A DNA stretch of 7,684 nucleotides from an uncultured Nitrospinaceae bacterium (GTDB lineage Bacteria > Nitrospinota > Nitrospinia > Nitrospinales > VA-1), in the NCBI GenBank assembly GCA_913043155.1, contig CAJWLY010000072.1, forward strand, positions 1-7,684. Reading direction: 5' to 3'. A program made the position numbers and the translations under genes. Below, one piece after another: positions 1 through 5,918 of this stretch (within the stretch, counting starts at the first letter, position 1; each line of letters begins with the position of its first letter). A model generated the notes under the pieces. That model was not told where the DNA came from. It saw nothing but the letters and a program-made list of their open reading frames with translations, and made no database searches.

Positions 1-114
1 GGAAAGGGGACAATTTGGTTAGAAAACAAGACCCGATTCTTGGTTGACTTATCCCTAAAAACATTCAAACTAGGACCAATACGAACCTCGATTCTTAATG
101 TCCAAACTATTTAA
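1..114 (+). CDS. 3' end of an unidentified upstream gene (partial)
   Basis: Frame 1 is open from the window edge for 37 codons and stops at TAA 112-114. The other two plus-strand frames are closed by early stops. The stop shares its last base with the gmhA ATG (TAATG), a classic translational-coupling junction, and gmhA has no Shine-Dalgarno sequence of its own, which supports a real upstream gene. The visible tail begins GKGTIWLENK and ends RTSILNVQTI. It alternates hydrophobic and polar residues, like beta strands, with no recognisable motif. An envelope-related protein such as an AsmA-like or lipopolysaccharide-transport factor would suit the heptose operon, but that is inference from context only. 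A run of 37 open codons is not rare by chance, so the case rests on the junction. Confidence 0.5.
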   Translation, partial: GKGTIWLENKTRFLVDLSLKTFKLGPIRTSILNVQTI

Positions 115-692
115 TGGAGCGCGTTAAACAGTTTCTAAAAGCGAGCGGCGACCTGAAACACCGAATGGCGGAAACCCTGTCGAGGGAAATCCTCGAAGCT
201 GCGCAGACTATTTGCGACCGACTAGCGTCTGGAGGCAAGTTACTGCTTATGGGCAATGGTGGAAGCGCCGCCGACTCTCAGCATATCGCCGCCGAATTGA
301 TTGGCCGATTCAAAAAAGAACGTGCGGCCATTCCCGCAATCGCGCTCACAGTGGACTCTTCCTCTCTGACCGCGCTTGGAAATGATTACGGATTCGAAAC
401 AATCTTTTCGCGCCAGATAGAAGCACTGGCCACTGCAAAAGACGCTGTGATAGGCATCAGCACCAGCGGTAACTCTCAAAATGTTATCCGTGCTCTCAAC
501 CTCGCACGCAACATAGGCGCCACGACCATCGGCCTCACAGGCCATGGGGGTGGAAATATGAAAGACTGTGTTGATATCTGTATCGTGGTTCCATCGGACG
601 ACACAGCGCGTATTCAGGAAGCGCACATTACTATCGGTCATATCATTTGCGAAATCATCGAGCAAGACCTCACTCATGAAAAAAAAATTTAA
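114..692 (+). CDS. gmhA: Phosphoheptose (sedoheptulose 7-phosphate) isomerase GmhA
   Basis: A cytosolic SIS-domain isomerase that converts sedoheptulose 7-phosphate to D-glycero-D-manno-heptose 7-phosphate, the first step of ADP-heptose synthesis for the lipopolysaccharide core. The 192-residue length is typical for GmhA. Sugar-phosphate-binding signatures are visible: MGNGGSAADSQHIAAEL (residues 46-62) and GISTSGNSQNVI (114-125). By comparison with E. coli GmhA, the zinc site would be His57, Glu61, Gln168 and His176, all present (the last two in IQEAHITIGHI, 167-177). The ATG at 114 overlaps the stop of the preceding reading frame. There is no Shine-Dalgarno sequence, so translation probably depends on coupling. 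The 3' end overlaps hldE by 17 bases. Family assignment is secure; DiaA-type SIS proteins are the nearest alternative, and the hldE neighbour argues against that. Confidence 0.95.
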   Translation: MERVKQFLKASGDLKHRMAETLSREILEAAQTICDRLASGGKLLLMGNGGSAADSQHIAAELIGRFKKERAAIPAIALTVDSSSLTALGNDYGFETIFSRQIEALATAKDAVIGISTSGNSQNVIRALNLARNIGATTIGLTGHGGGNMKDCVDICIVVPSDDTARIQEAHITIGHIICEIIEQDLTHEKKI

Positions 693-2145
693 AGAATTTC
701 TCGATAGCGATCATCGTCCACGACTTCTGGTCATCGGTGACCTCATCCTTGACGAGTACATCTGGGGCGCCATAAACCGCATCTCACCCGAAGCACCAGT
801 TCCTATCCTAGAAACAAAATCAGAAAATCTTGCCCTAGGCGGAGCAGCCAATGTGGCCAACAACCTCGTCGCACTCGGATGCGAAGTTCATCTTGTAGGC
901 GCCATTGGAAAAGATGAAAAAGGCGAACGATTGCTATCCCTCATTAAAGGACAAGGTATTAATACTGAAGGTATTTTTCGTTTCGTGCATCGACCCACAA
1001 CGTCGAAGATACGTATCGTTGCTCACAACCAGCAGGTGCTCCGCATCGATAAGGAAGACAACCGACCCATCACCGAAGAAACCGAAAGTAAATTCGTCCA
1101 GCACATCAATAAAATCCTACCAGAAATGGACTGCATCATCTGCTCGGATTACCGCAAGGGAGTTCTCACCGAAAAAGTGTTCAAGGCAGTCATCCACCGC
1201 GCAAAAAATTCAAAGAAACGCGTGCTTGTTGATCCAAAAAGCTCCGACTTTACTTTGTATAAGGGGGCAACGCTCATCACCCCCAACCAACACGAAGTTG
1301 AACGTGCCGTTCCTATAAAAATTCAGGACAAAATCGACCTAGACCGAGCAGCGGAATACCTATTAAATCTCACCCATGCCGAGGTTCTTCTTATCACGCG
1401 GGGGAAAAATGGGATGATGCTTTACCAGAACAAAGAGGAGCCTGTCGATATCGACACTCAGGCGAAAGAAGTGTTTGACGTCACCGGCGCGGGAGACACG
1501 GTCGTTTCTGTTCTTGGCATGGCGCTTGCGGTCGGATTCAACTACAAGGACTCGGCTTGGCTATCCAATATGGCCGCAAGCATCGTTGTGGGTAAGGTCG
1601 GTACCGCCATCGTCACCCTGAACGAAATCAACGAATACCTCCAAGAAGAGATGCTCCGCACCTCTCATACCATACTGAAACTGGAGGAACTTAAAAAGAT
1701 CGTCAGCCTCGCCAAGAGCACCGGCAAAACCATTGTATTTACCAACGGATGCTTTGACATCATTCACGGCGGACACATCGAATTCCTGCAAAAGGCCAAG
1801 GCAATGGGAGACTTGTTGGTGGTCGGGCTTAACAGTGATGAATCAGTACGGGAACTCAAAGGGGAAGGCCGGCCCATCAAAAGCGAGAGGGAGCGGGCCA
1901 ACATCATTTCCGCTTTAAAATATGTCGACTATATCACTATCTTTGACGACGATACTCCCGAAGAAGTCATCCGCGAAGTGCGACCCGACATCCTCGTCAA
2001 AGGTGACGACTACAAAATGGATGAAGTGGTTGGACGCGAAATCGTCGAAGGTTACGGGGCACGCGTGGAACTCATTCCCATCGTCCATGGCCTCTCTACC
2101 ACCGGGACTGTGGAAAAAATCCTCGAAAATCATAAAATAGATTGA
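676..2145 (+). CDS. hldE: Bifunctional heptose 7-phosphate kinase / heptose 1-phosphate adenylyltransferase HldE
   Basis: A 489-residue, two-domain cytosolic enzyme. The N-terminal PfkB/ribokinase-type domain (about 1-325) phosphorylates D-glycero-beta-D-manno-heptose 7-phosphate at C1. It shows GGAANVANNL (55-64), ITPNQHEVER (201-210) and the catalytic DVTGAGDT (268-275, Asp274 the likely base). The C-terminal nucleotidyltransferase domain (about 350-489) makes ADP-heptose from the 1-phosphate. It shows FTNGCFDIIHGGH (355-367, with the HxGH signature), LNSDESVRELKG (385-396) and the terminal STTGTVEKI. An open frame continues upstream to 568, but those codons lie inside gmhA and encode nothing family-like. 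The ATG at 676 gives the conserved short N-terminus (MKKKFKEFL) and a 17-base overlap with gmhA. A run of nine A residues (679-687) directly follows the start. The required 7-phosphate phosphatase, GmhB, is not in the window. Confidence 0.96.
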   Translation: MKKKFKEFLDSDHRPRLLVIGDLILDEYIWGAINRISPEAPVPILETKSENLALGGAANVANNLVALGCEVHLVGAIGKDEKGERLLSLIKGQGINTEGIFRFVHRPTTSKIRIVAHNQQVLRIDKEDNRPITEETESKFVQHINKILPEMDCIICSDYRKGVLTEKVFKAVIHRAKNSKKRVLVDPKSSDFTLYKGATLITPNQHEVERAVPIKIQDKIDLDRAAEYLLNLTHAEVLLITRGKNGMMLYQNKEEPVDIDTQAKEVFDVTGAGDTVVSVLGMALAVGFNYKDSAWLSNMAASIVVGKVGTAIVTLNEINEYLQEEMLRTSHTILKLEELKKIVSLAKSTGKTIVFTNGCFDIIHGGHIEFLQKAKAMGDLLVVGLNSDESVRELKGEGRPIKSERERANIISALKYVDYITIFDDDTPEEVIREVRPDILVKGDDYKMDEVVGREIVEGYGARVELIPIVHGLSTTGTVEKILENHKID

Positions 2146-2266
2146 CTGTTCACTGCCTACTACCCCCCTATCTGTGGGCTAATGCAATACAGGTATCCAC
2201 AAGTTCACGGCTAAAGTAAAATTCCTCCAGCCTCTTTAGAAAATAGGAAGGTTTTTTTAGTTTCTA
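2146..2266. other. Convergent intergenic region between hldE and hldD
   Basis: These 121 bases separate two converging stop codons and hold no plausible gene. There is a C6 run at 2163-2168, then imperfect inverted repeats (TGTGG at 2173-2177 with CCACA at 2197-2201; a competing 7-bp stem 2169-2175/2189-2195 with one G-U pair). Neither is followed by a T tract, so they are unlikely to be intrinsic terminators. The terminator candidate nearer hldD is listed separately. Confidence 0.6.
2231..2258 (+). terminator. Weak intrinsic terminator candidate after hldE
   Basis: Arms 2231-2238 (CCTCTTTA) and 2244-2251 (TAGGAAGG) can pair around a 5-base loop, with one C-A mismatch and two G-U pairs, directly followed by T7 (2252-2258). 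The position, about 85 bases past the hldE stop, suits the end of the gmhA-hldE transcript. The stem is weak, so the T tract is the main evidence. Confidence 0.35.
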
Positions 2267-3238
2267 CTATTCTCCAAGTCGTTTGTTGGGGAGAAGGTAG
2301 TTTTGAATGTAGTCGGTAATGGCATCTTCTAGCGAGGTAATGGAGCGAGTGTATCCGGCGCTTCGGATCTTTTCAATCCCAGCGCAGGTATGATACTGAT
2401 ACTGGGCTCGGATGGAGTCGGGCATATCAATGAACTCAATTTGGGGCTCTTTCCCCATCGCCTTGAACACAGCTGTCGCAAGGTCGATCCAATTGCGGGC
2501 CACTCCTGCGCCGACATTAAAAATCCCGTTGAGATCTGGATGATCTAGAAAGAACAGGGTCATCTCCACTGCATCTTTCACGTAAAGAAAATCGCGTTCC
2601 TGCCCACCATCGGCATACTCGGTCTGGTACGACTTAAACAGCTGAATTTTACCGGTATCCTGCGCCTGCATAAATCCCTTTCGTACCATGCTCTGCATGT
2701 CTTCCTTGTGGTACTCGTTCGGACCAAACACATTGAAGTATTTCAGTCCAACCATACGATCTAGCACACCCTGCTCTTTCGCCCATCGGTCGAACCTCTG
2801 TTTACTCTCCCCATACAAGTTAAGAGGCTCTAACGTTTCCAGTTTTGATTCGTCGTCAGAGTATCCATTTTCACCGTTGCCGTAGGTGGCAGCACTGGAA
2901 GCGTAGATGAACCGAATACCTCTCTCCAACGCATATTCCGCCAGATGCCGAGTATAGTTGTAATTGTTCCTGATGAGGAAAGCTTCATCCGTTTCGGTCG
3001 TTGAAGAGCAGGCGCCCATATGGATGATCGCTTCCACCTTTGGCACACTTCGGTTGAGGACGCTATTCAAAAACGCATCTTTCTGTTTCAGTTCGCTGTA
3101 TTTGAGTGAGGTGAGATTTTTTTTCTTTTCGGGGTGGTCGGTTTCATCGACCACAATGAAGTCAGTCGCACCACGTGCGTTAAGCGCCTGAATAATGGCA
3201 CTTCCGATAAAACCCACTCCACCTGTTACGACGACCAT
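2267..3238 (-). CDS. hldD: ADP-L-glycero-D-manno-heptose 6-epimerase HldD
   Basis: A cytosolic extended-SDR (NAD-dependent epimerase) enzyme that converts ADP-D-glycero- to ADP-L-glycero-D-manno-heptose, the donor used by inner-core heptosyltransferases. The 323-residue protein begins MVVVTGGVGFIGS, with the Rossmann dinucleotide motif GGVGFIG at residues 6-12. The catalytic YxxxK is Tyr142/Lys146 (LYGESK), after YASSAATYG (112-120). KYFNVFGPNEYHKEDM (166-181) matches the family, with Lys178 in the place of the second catalytic lysine of E. coli HldD. RDFLYVKD (215-222) and FNVGAG (240-245) are also typical. The start is well supported by AGGAGAAGG with the AGGAG core 7 bases from the ATG, one of only two strong Shine-Dalgarno sequences in the window. 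The gene faces away from gmhA-hldE, so it is a separate transcript. Its coding strand carries an A8 run (complement of 3117-3124) encoding part of EKKKN. Confidence 0.96.
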   Translation of the reverse strand: MVVVTGGVGFIGSAIIQALNARGATDFIVVDETDHPEKKKNLTSLKYSELKQKDAFLNSVLNRSVPKVEAIIHMGACSSTTETDEAFLIRNNYNYTRHLAEYALERGIRFIYASSAATYGNGENGYSDDESKLETLEPLNLYGESKQRFDRWAKEQGVLDRMVGLKYFNVFGPNEYHKEDMQSMVRKGFMQAQDTGKIQLFKSYQTEYADGGQERDFLYVKDAVEMTLFFLDHPDLNGIFNVGAGVARNWIDLATAVFKAMGKEPQIEFIDMPDSIRAQYQYHTCAGIEKIRSAGYTRSITSLEDAITDYIQNYLLPNKRLGE

Positions 3239-3241
3239 GAA

Positions 3242-3250
3242 CCTTCTCCT
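3242..3250 (-). promoter_or_regulatory. Strong ribosome binding site of hldD
   Basis: On the minus strand the bases read AGGAGAAGG. The AGGAG core (3246-3250) sits 7 bases before the ATG at 3238, which fixes the hldD start. Confidence 0.8.
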
Positions 3251-3293
3251 TTATTAACCGTTCTTCTCACGTCGAACGCCCTTTATATTCTCT

Positions 3294-3299
3294 AATATA
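3294..3299 (-). promoter_or_regulatory. Possible -10 box of hldD
   Basis: The minus strand reads TATATT here, about 55 bases before the hldD ATG, with a second A/T-rich hexamer (TATAAA) at 3282-3287. No convincing -35 is seen; the -35 position falls in the palindrome at 3303-3321. Offered only because hldD needs its own promoter in this gap. Confidence 0.25.
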
Positions 3300-3302
3300 C
3301 AG

Positions 3303-3321
3303 GCGTTTTTTGAAAAAACGC
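3303..3321. repeat. Perfect 19-base palindrome in the divergent promoter region
   Basis: GCGTTTTTT (3303-3311) and AAAAAACGC (3313-3321) are exact reverse complements around a single G. On the plus strand a T-rich stretch follows (TGTTTTTCC, then a T6 run at 3334-3339), so in RNA it resembles an intrinsic terminator. However, no plus-strand gene ends nearby, because hldD is transcribed the other way. It overlaps the expected -35 zone of hldD and lies about 55 bases upstream of the TATAAT of the second operon. An operator, or a barrier to stray transcription, are both possible. Confidence 0.5.
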
Positions 3322-3374
3322 TGTTTTTCCTTATTTTTTAACCCTTTGAACCTAGAAATTAACAAAAGATAGGA

Positions 3375-3380
3375 TATAAT
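3375..3380 (+). promoter_or_regulatory. Candidate -10 box of the PGM-like/lysC/cimA operon
   Basis: An exact TATAAT, 50 bases before the ATG at 3431, would start RNA near 3387 and leave a leader of about 43 bases. No good -35 sits at the usual distance: CTAGAA (3352-3357) has a 17-base spacer but matches poorly, and TTGAAC (3346-3351) is too far. The promoter may therefore need an activator. Confidence 0.45.
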
Positions 3381-3399
3381 TTTAGGGACCTCGCCTGGC

Positions 3400-3410
3400 A
3401 TGGTAACCAT
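3400..3410. repeat. Short perfect palindrome in the leader of the second operon
   Basis: ATGGT-A-ACCAT is an exact 11-base inverted repeat, about 20 bases downstream of the TATAAT box and 20 bases before the start codon. It could be a small operator or a leader stem-loop. It is short enough to be chance. Confidence 0.25.
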
Positions 3411-3430
3411 CCATCGACATTTGATCTGTT

Positions 3431-4630
3431 ATGAAATATCTGGTTGTGATCGCCAACGGGCTCACCGATCGGCCGATTGCAGAAAAAGATAATAAAACTC
3501 CGTTACAACTCGCAGATACGCCGAATCTTGACCGGATGGTTCGGGAGGGACGTTCGGGGTCGGTGCAAACCATTCCGGAAAAACTCCATGCCGGGAATGA
3601 TGTATCGTACCTTTCACTTCTGGGATACGATCCGGAGCAACATCACGGCGCACCCGCATTTTTTGAGGCGCAGGCGATAGACGTAAGCCTCGGGGCAGGA
3701 GAAATCCCCCTGTGCTGTGATTTTGTCACCCTGCAATCGAGTCACAATGACATGGTGATGAAAGATTTCACGGCAGGCCACTTGTCCTGTGAAGAATCCA
3801 TGGAGTTGCTCCAGGCGTTGCAGACACAGATTGTCGATTGCGCGGTCACTTTTCATCCCGGATTGGGCTATCATAACCTGATGGTGATGGAAAGCGAGCC
3901 GTTTTCAGAGCGGTTAACACCCCCGAACGAGTTAGTCGGCGAAGGCATCCGTCAGTTTATGCCGGATAGTAACCAGTTCAAAGAGCTGGTTCACATTATG
4001 AATCAGGCGCAGATCATTCTGCACAATCATTGCAGCAACCGGAGACGTCAACAGGAAAGCCTGGATCCGGTCAACAGCATATGGCTATGGGGAAACGGTG
4101 AGTCAACGACTCTTCCCTCATTCGAGGATAGCTTCGGCAAGACCGGATCGGTTGTCACCGCATCGCTGCTGCTCAAGGGCATAGCCCGGGCAGCGGGTAT
4201 GAATACGGTTTCCGTCGAGGGAGCAACCGGATTCGCCGAAACCAACTACCGAGGTAAGGTGGAAGCAGCCCTTAGCGAATTGGAGCACCAGGATGTCGTG
4301 TACCTCAACGTCGCCGGGACGGAAGAAGTTTCTCTGAAGGGAAACATTGATGATAAGATTCTTGTCATCGAAGATATAGACGCCAAAGTGGTGGGTCCCT
4401 TACTCAAGAAGCTGGACTCAAAAAATAATGTTAAAATGATGGTGGTGGTCAGCCATATGAGTTCAGTGGTTACAATAAAATATGGCAAGGAACGGGTTCC
4501 GTTCGTGATTTACCCGAGCACAAGTATAAATCCCGATGCGGACCAATTTGACGAGAGTCTCCTTCATTCGGGCAAAGATCACTTTGAGTCCGGATCGGAA
4601 CTGATGAACACATTTTTTGAATTGAATTAG
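3431..4630 (+). CDS. Cofactor-independent phosphoglycerate-mutase-like protein with a degraded active site
   Basis: A 399-residue protein of the archaeal-type (ApgM) cofactor-independent phosphoglycerate mutase family in the alkaline-phosphatase superfamily. Relatives in threonine operons have been proposed as alternative homoserine kinases. Retained family blocks are KTPLQLADTPNLDRM (22-36), LSLLGYDP (61-68), IWLWGNGE (217-224), GATGFAETNYRGK (264-276), IEDID (313-317) and RVPFVIY (355-361). The active site does not match. From family knowledge one expects metal-binding Asp, nucleophilic Ser, Asp/His, Asp-His and His; here these are Asn9, Asn56, Glu298/Leu302, Ser341-His342 and Tyr351, so only His342 is kept. 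Phosphoglycerate mutase activity is therefore unlikely; a regulatory or new role is inferred. The ATG at 3431 is the first start after an in-frame TGA at 3422 and has no Shine-Dalgarno sequence. lysC follows after 4 bases. Confidence 0.85.
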   Translation: MKYLVVIANGLTDRPIAEKDNKTPLQLADTPNLDRMVREGRSGSVQTIPEKLHAGNDVSYLSLLGYDPEQHHGAPAFFEAQAIDVSLGAGEIPLCCDFVTLQSSHNDMVMKDFTAGHLSCEESMELLQALQTQIVDCAVTFHPGLGYHNLMVMESEPFSERLTPPNELVGEGIRQFMPDSNQFKELVHIMNQAQIILHNHCSNRRRQQESLDPVNSIWLWGNGESTTLPSFEDSFGKTGSVVTASLLLKGIARAAGMNTVSVEGATGFAETNYRGKVEAALSELEHQDVVYLNVAGTEEVSLKGNIDDKILVIEDIDAKVVGPLLKKLDSKNNVKMMVVVSHMSSVVTIKYGKERVPFVIYPSTSINPDADQFDESLLHSGKDHFESGSELMNTFFELN

Positions 4631-4634
4631 AGAT

Positions 4635-5897
4635 ATGAGTGGATTGATCATACAAAAATATGGCGGAACCTCCGTTAGTAATATCAACCGGATTAAAAAG
4701 GTCGCGGAGCGAATTGTGCGTACACGCAAGACGGGGGTGGACGTGGTGGTGGTCGTTTCCGCTATGGCAGGGGAGACCGACAAATTACTCGACATGGTGC
4801 GCCAGATTAGTCCAAGTCCAAAACGCCGGGAGGTTGACCTACTGTTGTCCTCGGGCGAGCGCATCTCCAGCGCGTTACTTAGCATCGCCCTCGACAACAT
4901 CGGATGTCCCTCTATCTCGATGACGGGCCGGCAAATCGGACTACTGACCGACGGCGCGCATACACGTGCTCGTATCAAGCAAATAGACACCGAGCGCGCG
5001 AAACAGGTTCTCAAGAATAAGCACGTGATCGTCGTGGCCGGATTCCAAGGAATAAACGAGCGCGGGGATGTCACCACCTTGGGGCGAGGCGGATCGGATA
5101 CTTCGGCGGTAGCCCTTGCGGTGGCCCTCGGTGCTGAGAAGTGTGAAATTTACACCGACGTCGATGGAGTTTTCACCGCTGATCCTAATATAGTGCCCGA
5201 TGCTCGCAAGCTGGACCGCGTGTCGTACGACGAAATGCTTGAAATGGCCAGCCTGGGAGCCCAGGTACTGCAAATCCGGTGCGTCGAATTCTGCAAAAAA
5301 AATAATTTGCCCCTCATCGTAAAGTCATCGCTGGCTGACGATTCAACGGGCACATTGATCTGTGAGGAGGATCCGAACATGGAACAACCGGTTGTTTCCG
5401 GAATCATGAGTGACAAAAACCAAGCTAAAATCACCATCAAGGGCGTTCCTGACCAGCCTGGAATCGCAAGCAGCATTTTCACTGCGCTCGCCGATGAGAG
5501 CCTTTCGGTGGATATGATAATCCAGAATATCAGCGCAGAGGGACAAACGGATATCTCCTTCACTCTGGCTCAGGCGGATATGGGTGAAGCCATGACCATC
5601 GTAAAACGTGTCGCCACGGAGATCAAAGCGAAAAAGGTAGATTCCGATTCGACCATCTGTAAAGTTTCTATCGTCGGCGCGGGAATGAGGAGCCATCCAG
5701 GCGTTGCCTCAAAAATGTTTGAAGCACTTTCAAGAGAAAATATAAACATCATGATGATCAGCACTTCCGAGATTCGGGTCTCCTGTGTCATTGATGAGAA
5801 ATATGCCGAACTCGCCGTTCGGGTTTTACACGATGCATTCCATTTAGAATCAGAATCTGCGGAATCCGGCATTAGCGACGGTGCACAATCAGCCTGA
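4635..5897 (+). CDS. lysC: Aspartate kinase (monofunctional, ACT-domain regulated)
   Basis: Phosphorylates L-aspartate with ATP, the first step toward lysine, threonine and methionine. The 420-residue length is typical of monofunctional LysC. The kinase domain (about 1-245) shows KYGGTSV (8-14), SSGERIS (72-78), TTLGRGGSDTSAVALA (147-162), YTDVDGVFTADP (173-184) and VLQIRCVEF (211-219). Two ACT domains follow (about 265-335 and 343-405), with VPDQPGIASSIF (271-282), the QNISAEGQTDISFTL block (297-311) that holds lysine/threonine feedback residues in relatives, and a second VGAGMRSHPGVASKMF (347-362). Feedback inhibition is therefore likely. The ATG is the only usable start (in-frame TGA at 4623). 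It lies 4 bases after the preceding stop, without a Shine-Dalgarno sequence, which suggests translational coupling. An internal start at 5379 is annotated separately. Confidence 0.96.
   Translation: MSGLIIQKYGGTSVSNINRIKKVAERIVRTRKTGVDVVVVVSAMAGETDKLLDMVRQISPSPKRREVDLLLSSGERISSALLSIALDNIGCPSISMTGRQIGLLTDGAHTRARIKQIDTERAKQVLKNKHVIVVAGFQGINERGDVTTLGRGGSDTSAVALAVALGAEKCEIYTDVDGVFTADPNIVPDARKLDRVSYDEMLEMASLGAQVLQIRCVEFCKKNNLPLIVKSSLADDSTGTLICEEDPNMEQPVVSGIMSDKNQAKITIKGVPDQPGIASSIFTALADESLSVDMIIQNISAEGQTDISFTLAQADMGEAMTIVKRVATEIKAKKVDSDSTICKVSIVGAGMRSHPGVASKMFEALSRENINIMMISTSEIRVSCVIDEKYAELAVRVLHDAFHLESESAESGISDGAQSA
5379..5897 (+). CDS. Candidate internal start: regulatory (beta) subunit of aspartokinase within lysC
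   Basis: An in-frame ATG at codon 249 of lysC is preceded by GAGGAGG (5364-5370), with AGGAGG 8 bases before the ATG, which is ideal for initiation. The product would be 172 residues consisting of just the two ACT domains (MEQPVVSGIM onward). In alpha2beta2 aspartokinases such as those of Corynebacterium glutamicum and Bacillus subtilis, the beta subunit begins at the same linker between kinase and ACT domains and is of similar size. That is established for those enzymes and inferred here. A caution: GAGGAGGAT simply encodes Glu-Glu-Asp, and cimA has the same EEDPN coding (gaggagg at 6168-6174) with no ATG, so coincidence is possible. Confidence 0.55.
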   Translation: MEQPVVSGIMSDKNQAKITIKGVPDQPGIASSIFTALADESLSVDMIIQNISAEGQTDISFTLAQADMGEAMTIVKRVATEIKAKKVDSDSTICKVSIVGAGMRSHPGVASKMFEALSRENINIMMISTSEIRVSCVIDEKYAELAVRVLHDAFHLESESAESGISDGAQSA

Positions 5898-5918
5898 TCC
5901 CTGAATATTTTAAGTCCA

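Noticed and set aside
44..72. TTGACT (44-49) as a gmhA promoter
   Set aside because: No good -10 hexamer lies 16-18 bases downstream (CAAACT or AAACTA only), and the stretch is open as the tail of an upstream gene coupled to gmhA.
34..109. Direct repeats CGATTCTT (34-41, 89-96) and CAAACTA (66-72, 103-109)
   Set aside because: Matches of 7-8 bases are not very unlikely in about 110 bases, the spacings differ, and the stretch is probably coding.
98..127. Nine-codon open frame (MSKLFNGAR) overlapping the gmhA start
   Set aside because: It is too short, lacks a ribosome binding site and is better explained as an out-of-frame reading of the upstream gene end.
568..675. 36-codon N-terminal extension of hldE
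   Set aside because: These codons overlap the conserved gmhA C-terminus and encode residues unlike any HldE; the ATG at 676 gives the normal family start.
240..677. Minus-strand open frame of 145 codons opposite gmhA
   Set aside because: It is the complement of a clearly conserved gene, has no family-like motif, and matches the shadow pattern expected opposite gmhA codons.
2168..2201. Inverted repeats after hldE as a terminator
   Set aside because: The stems are short, mutually exclusive, have loops of 13-19 bases and are not followed by a T tract.
3400..3492. Thirty-codon leader peptide before and into the PGM-like gene
   Set aside because: There is no ribosome binding site, no run of regulatory amino acid codons and no attenuator structure; it runs out of frame into the real gene.
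4463..5077. Minus-strand open frame of 204 codons across the PGM-like/lysC junction
   Set aside because: It lies opposite two well-supported genes, its translation is low-complexity and Ser/Arg/Thr-rich, and it has no ribosome binding site or motif.
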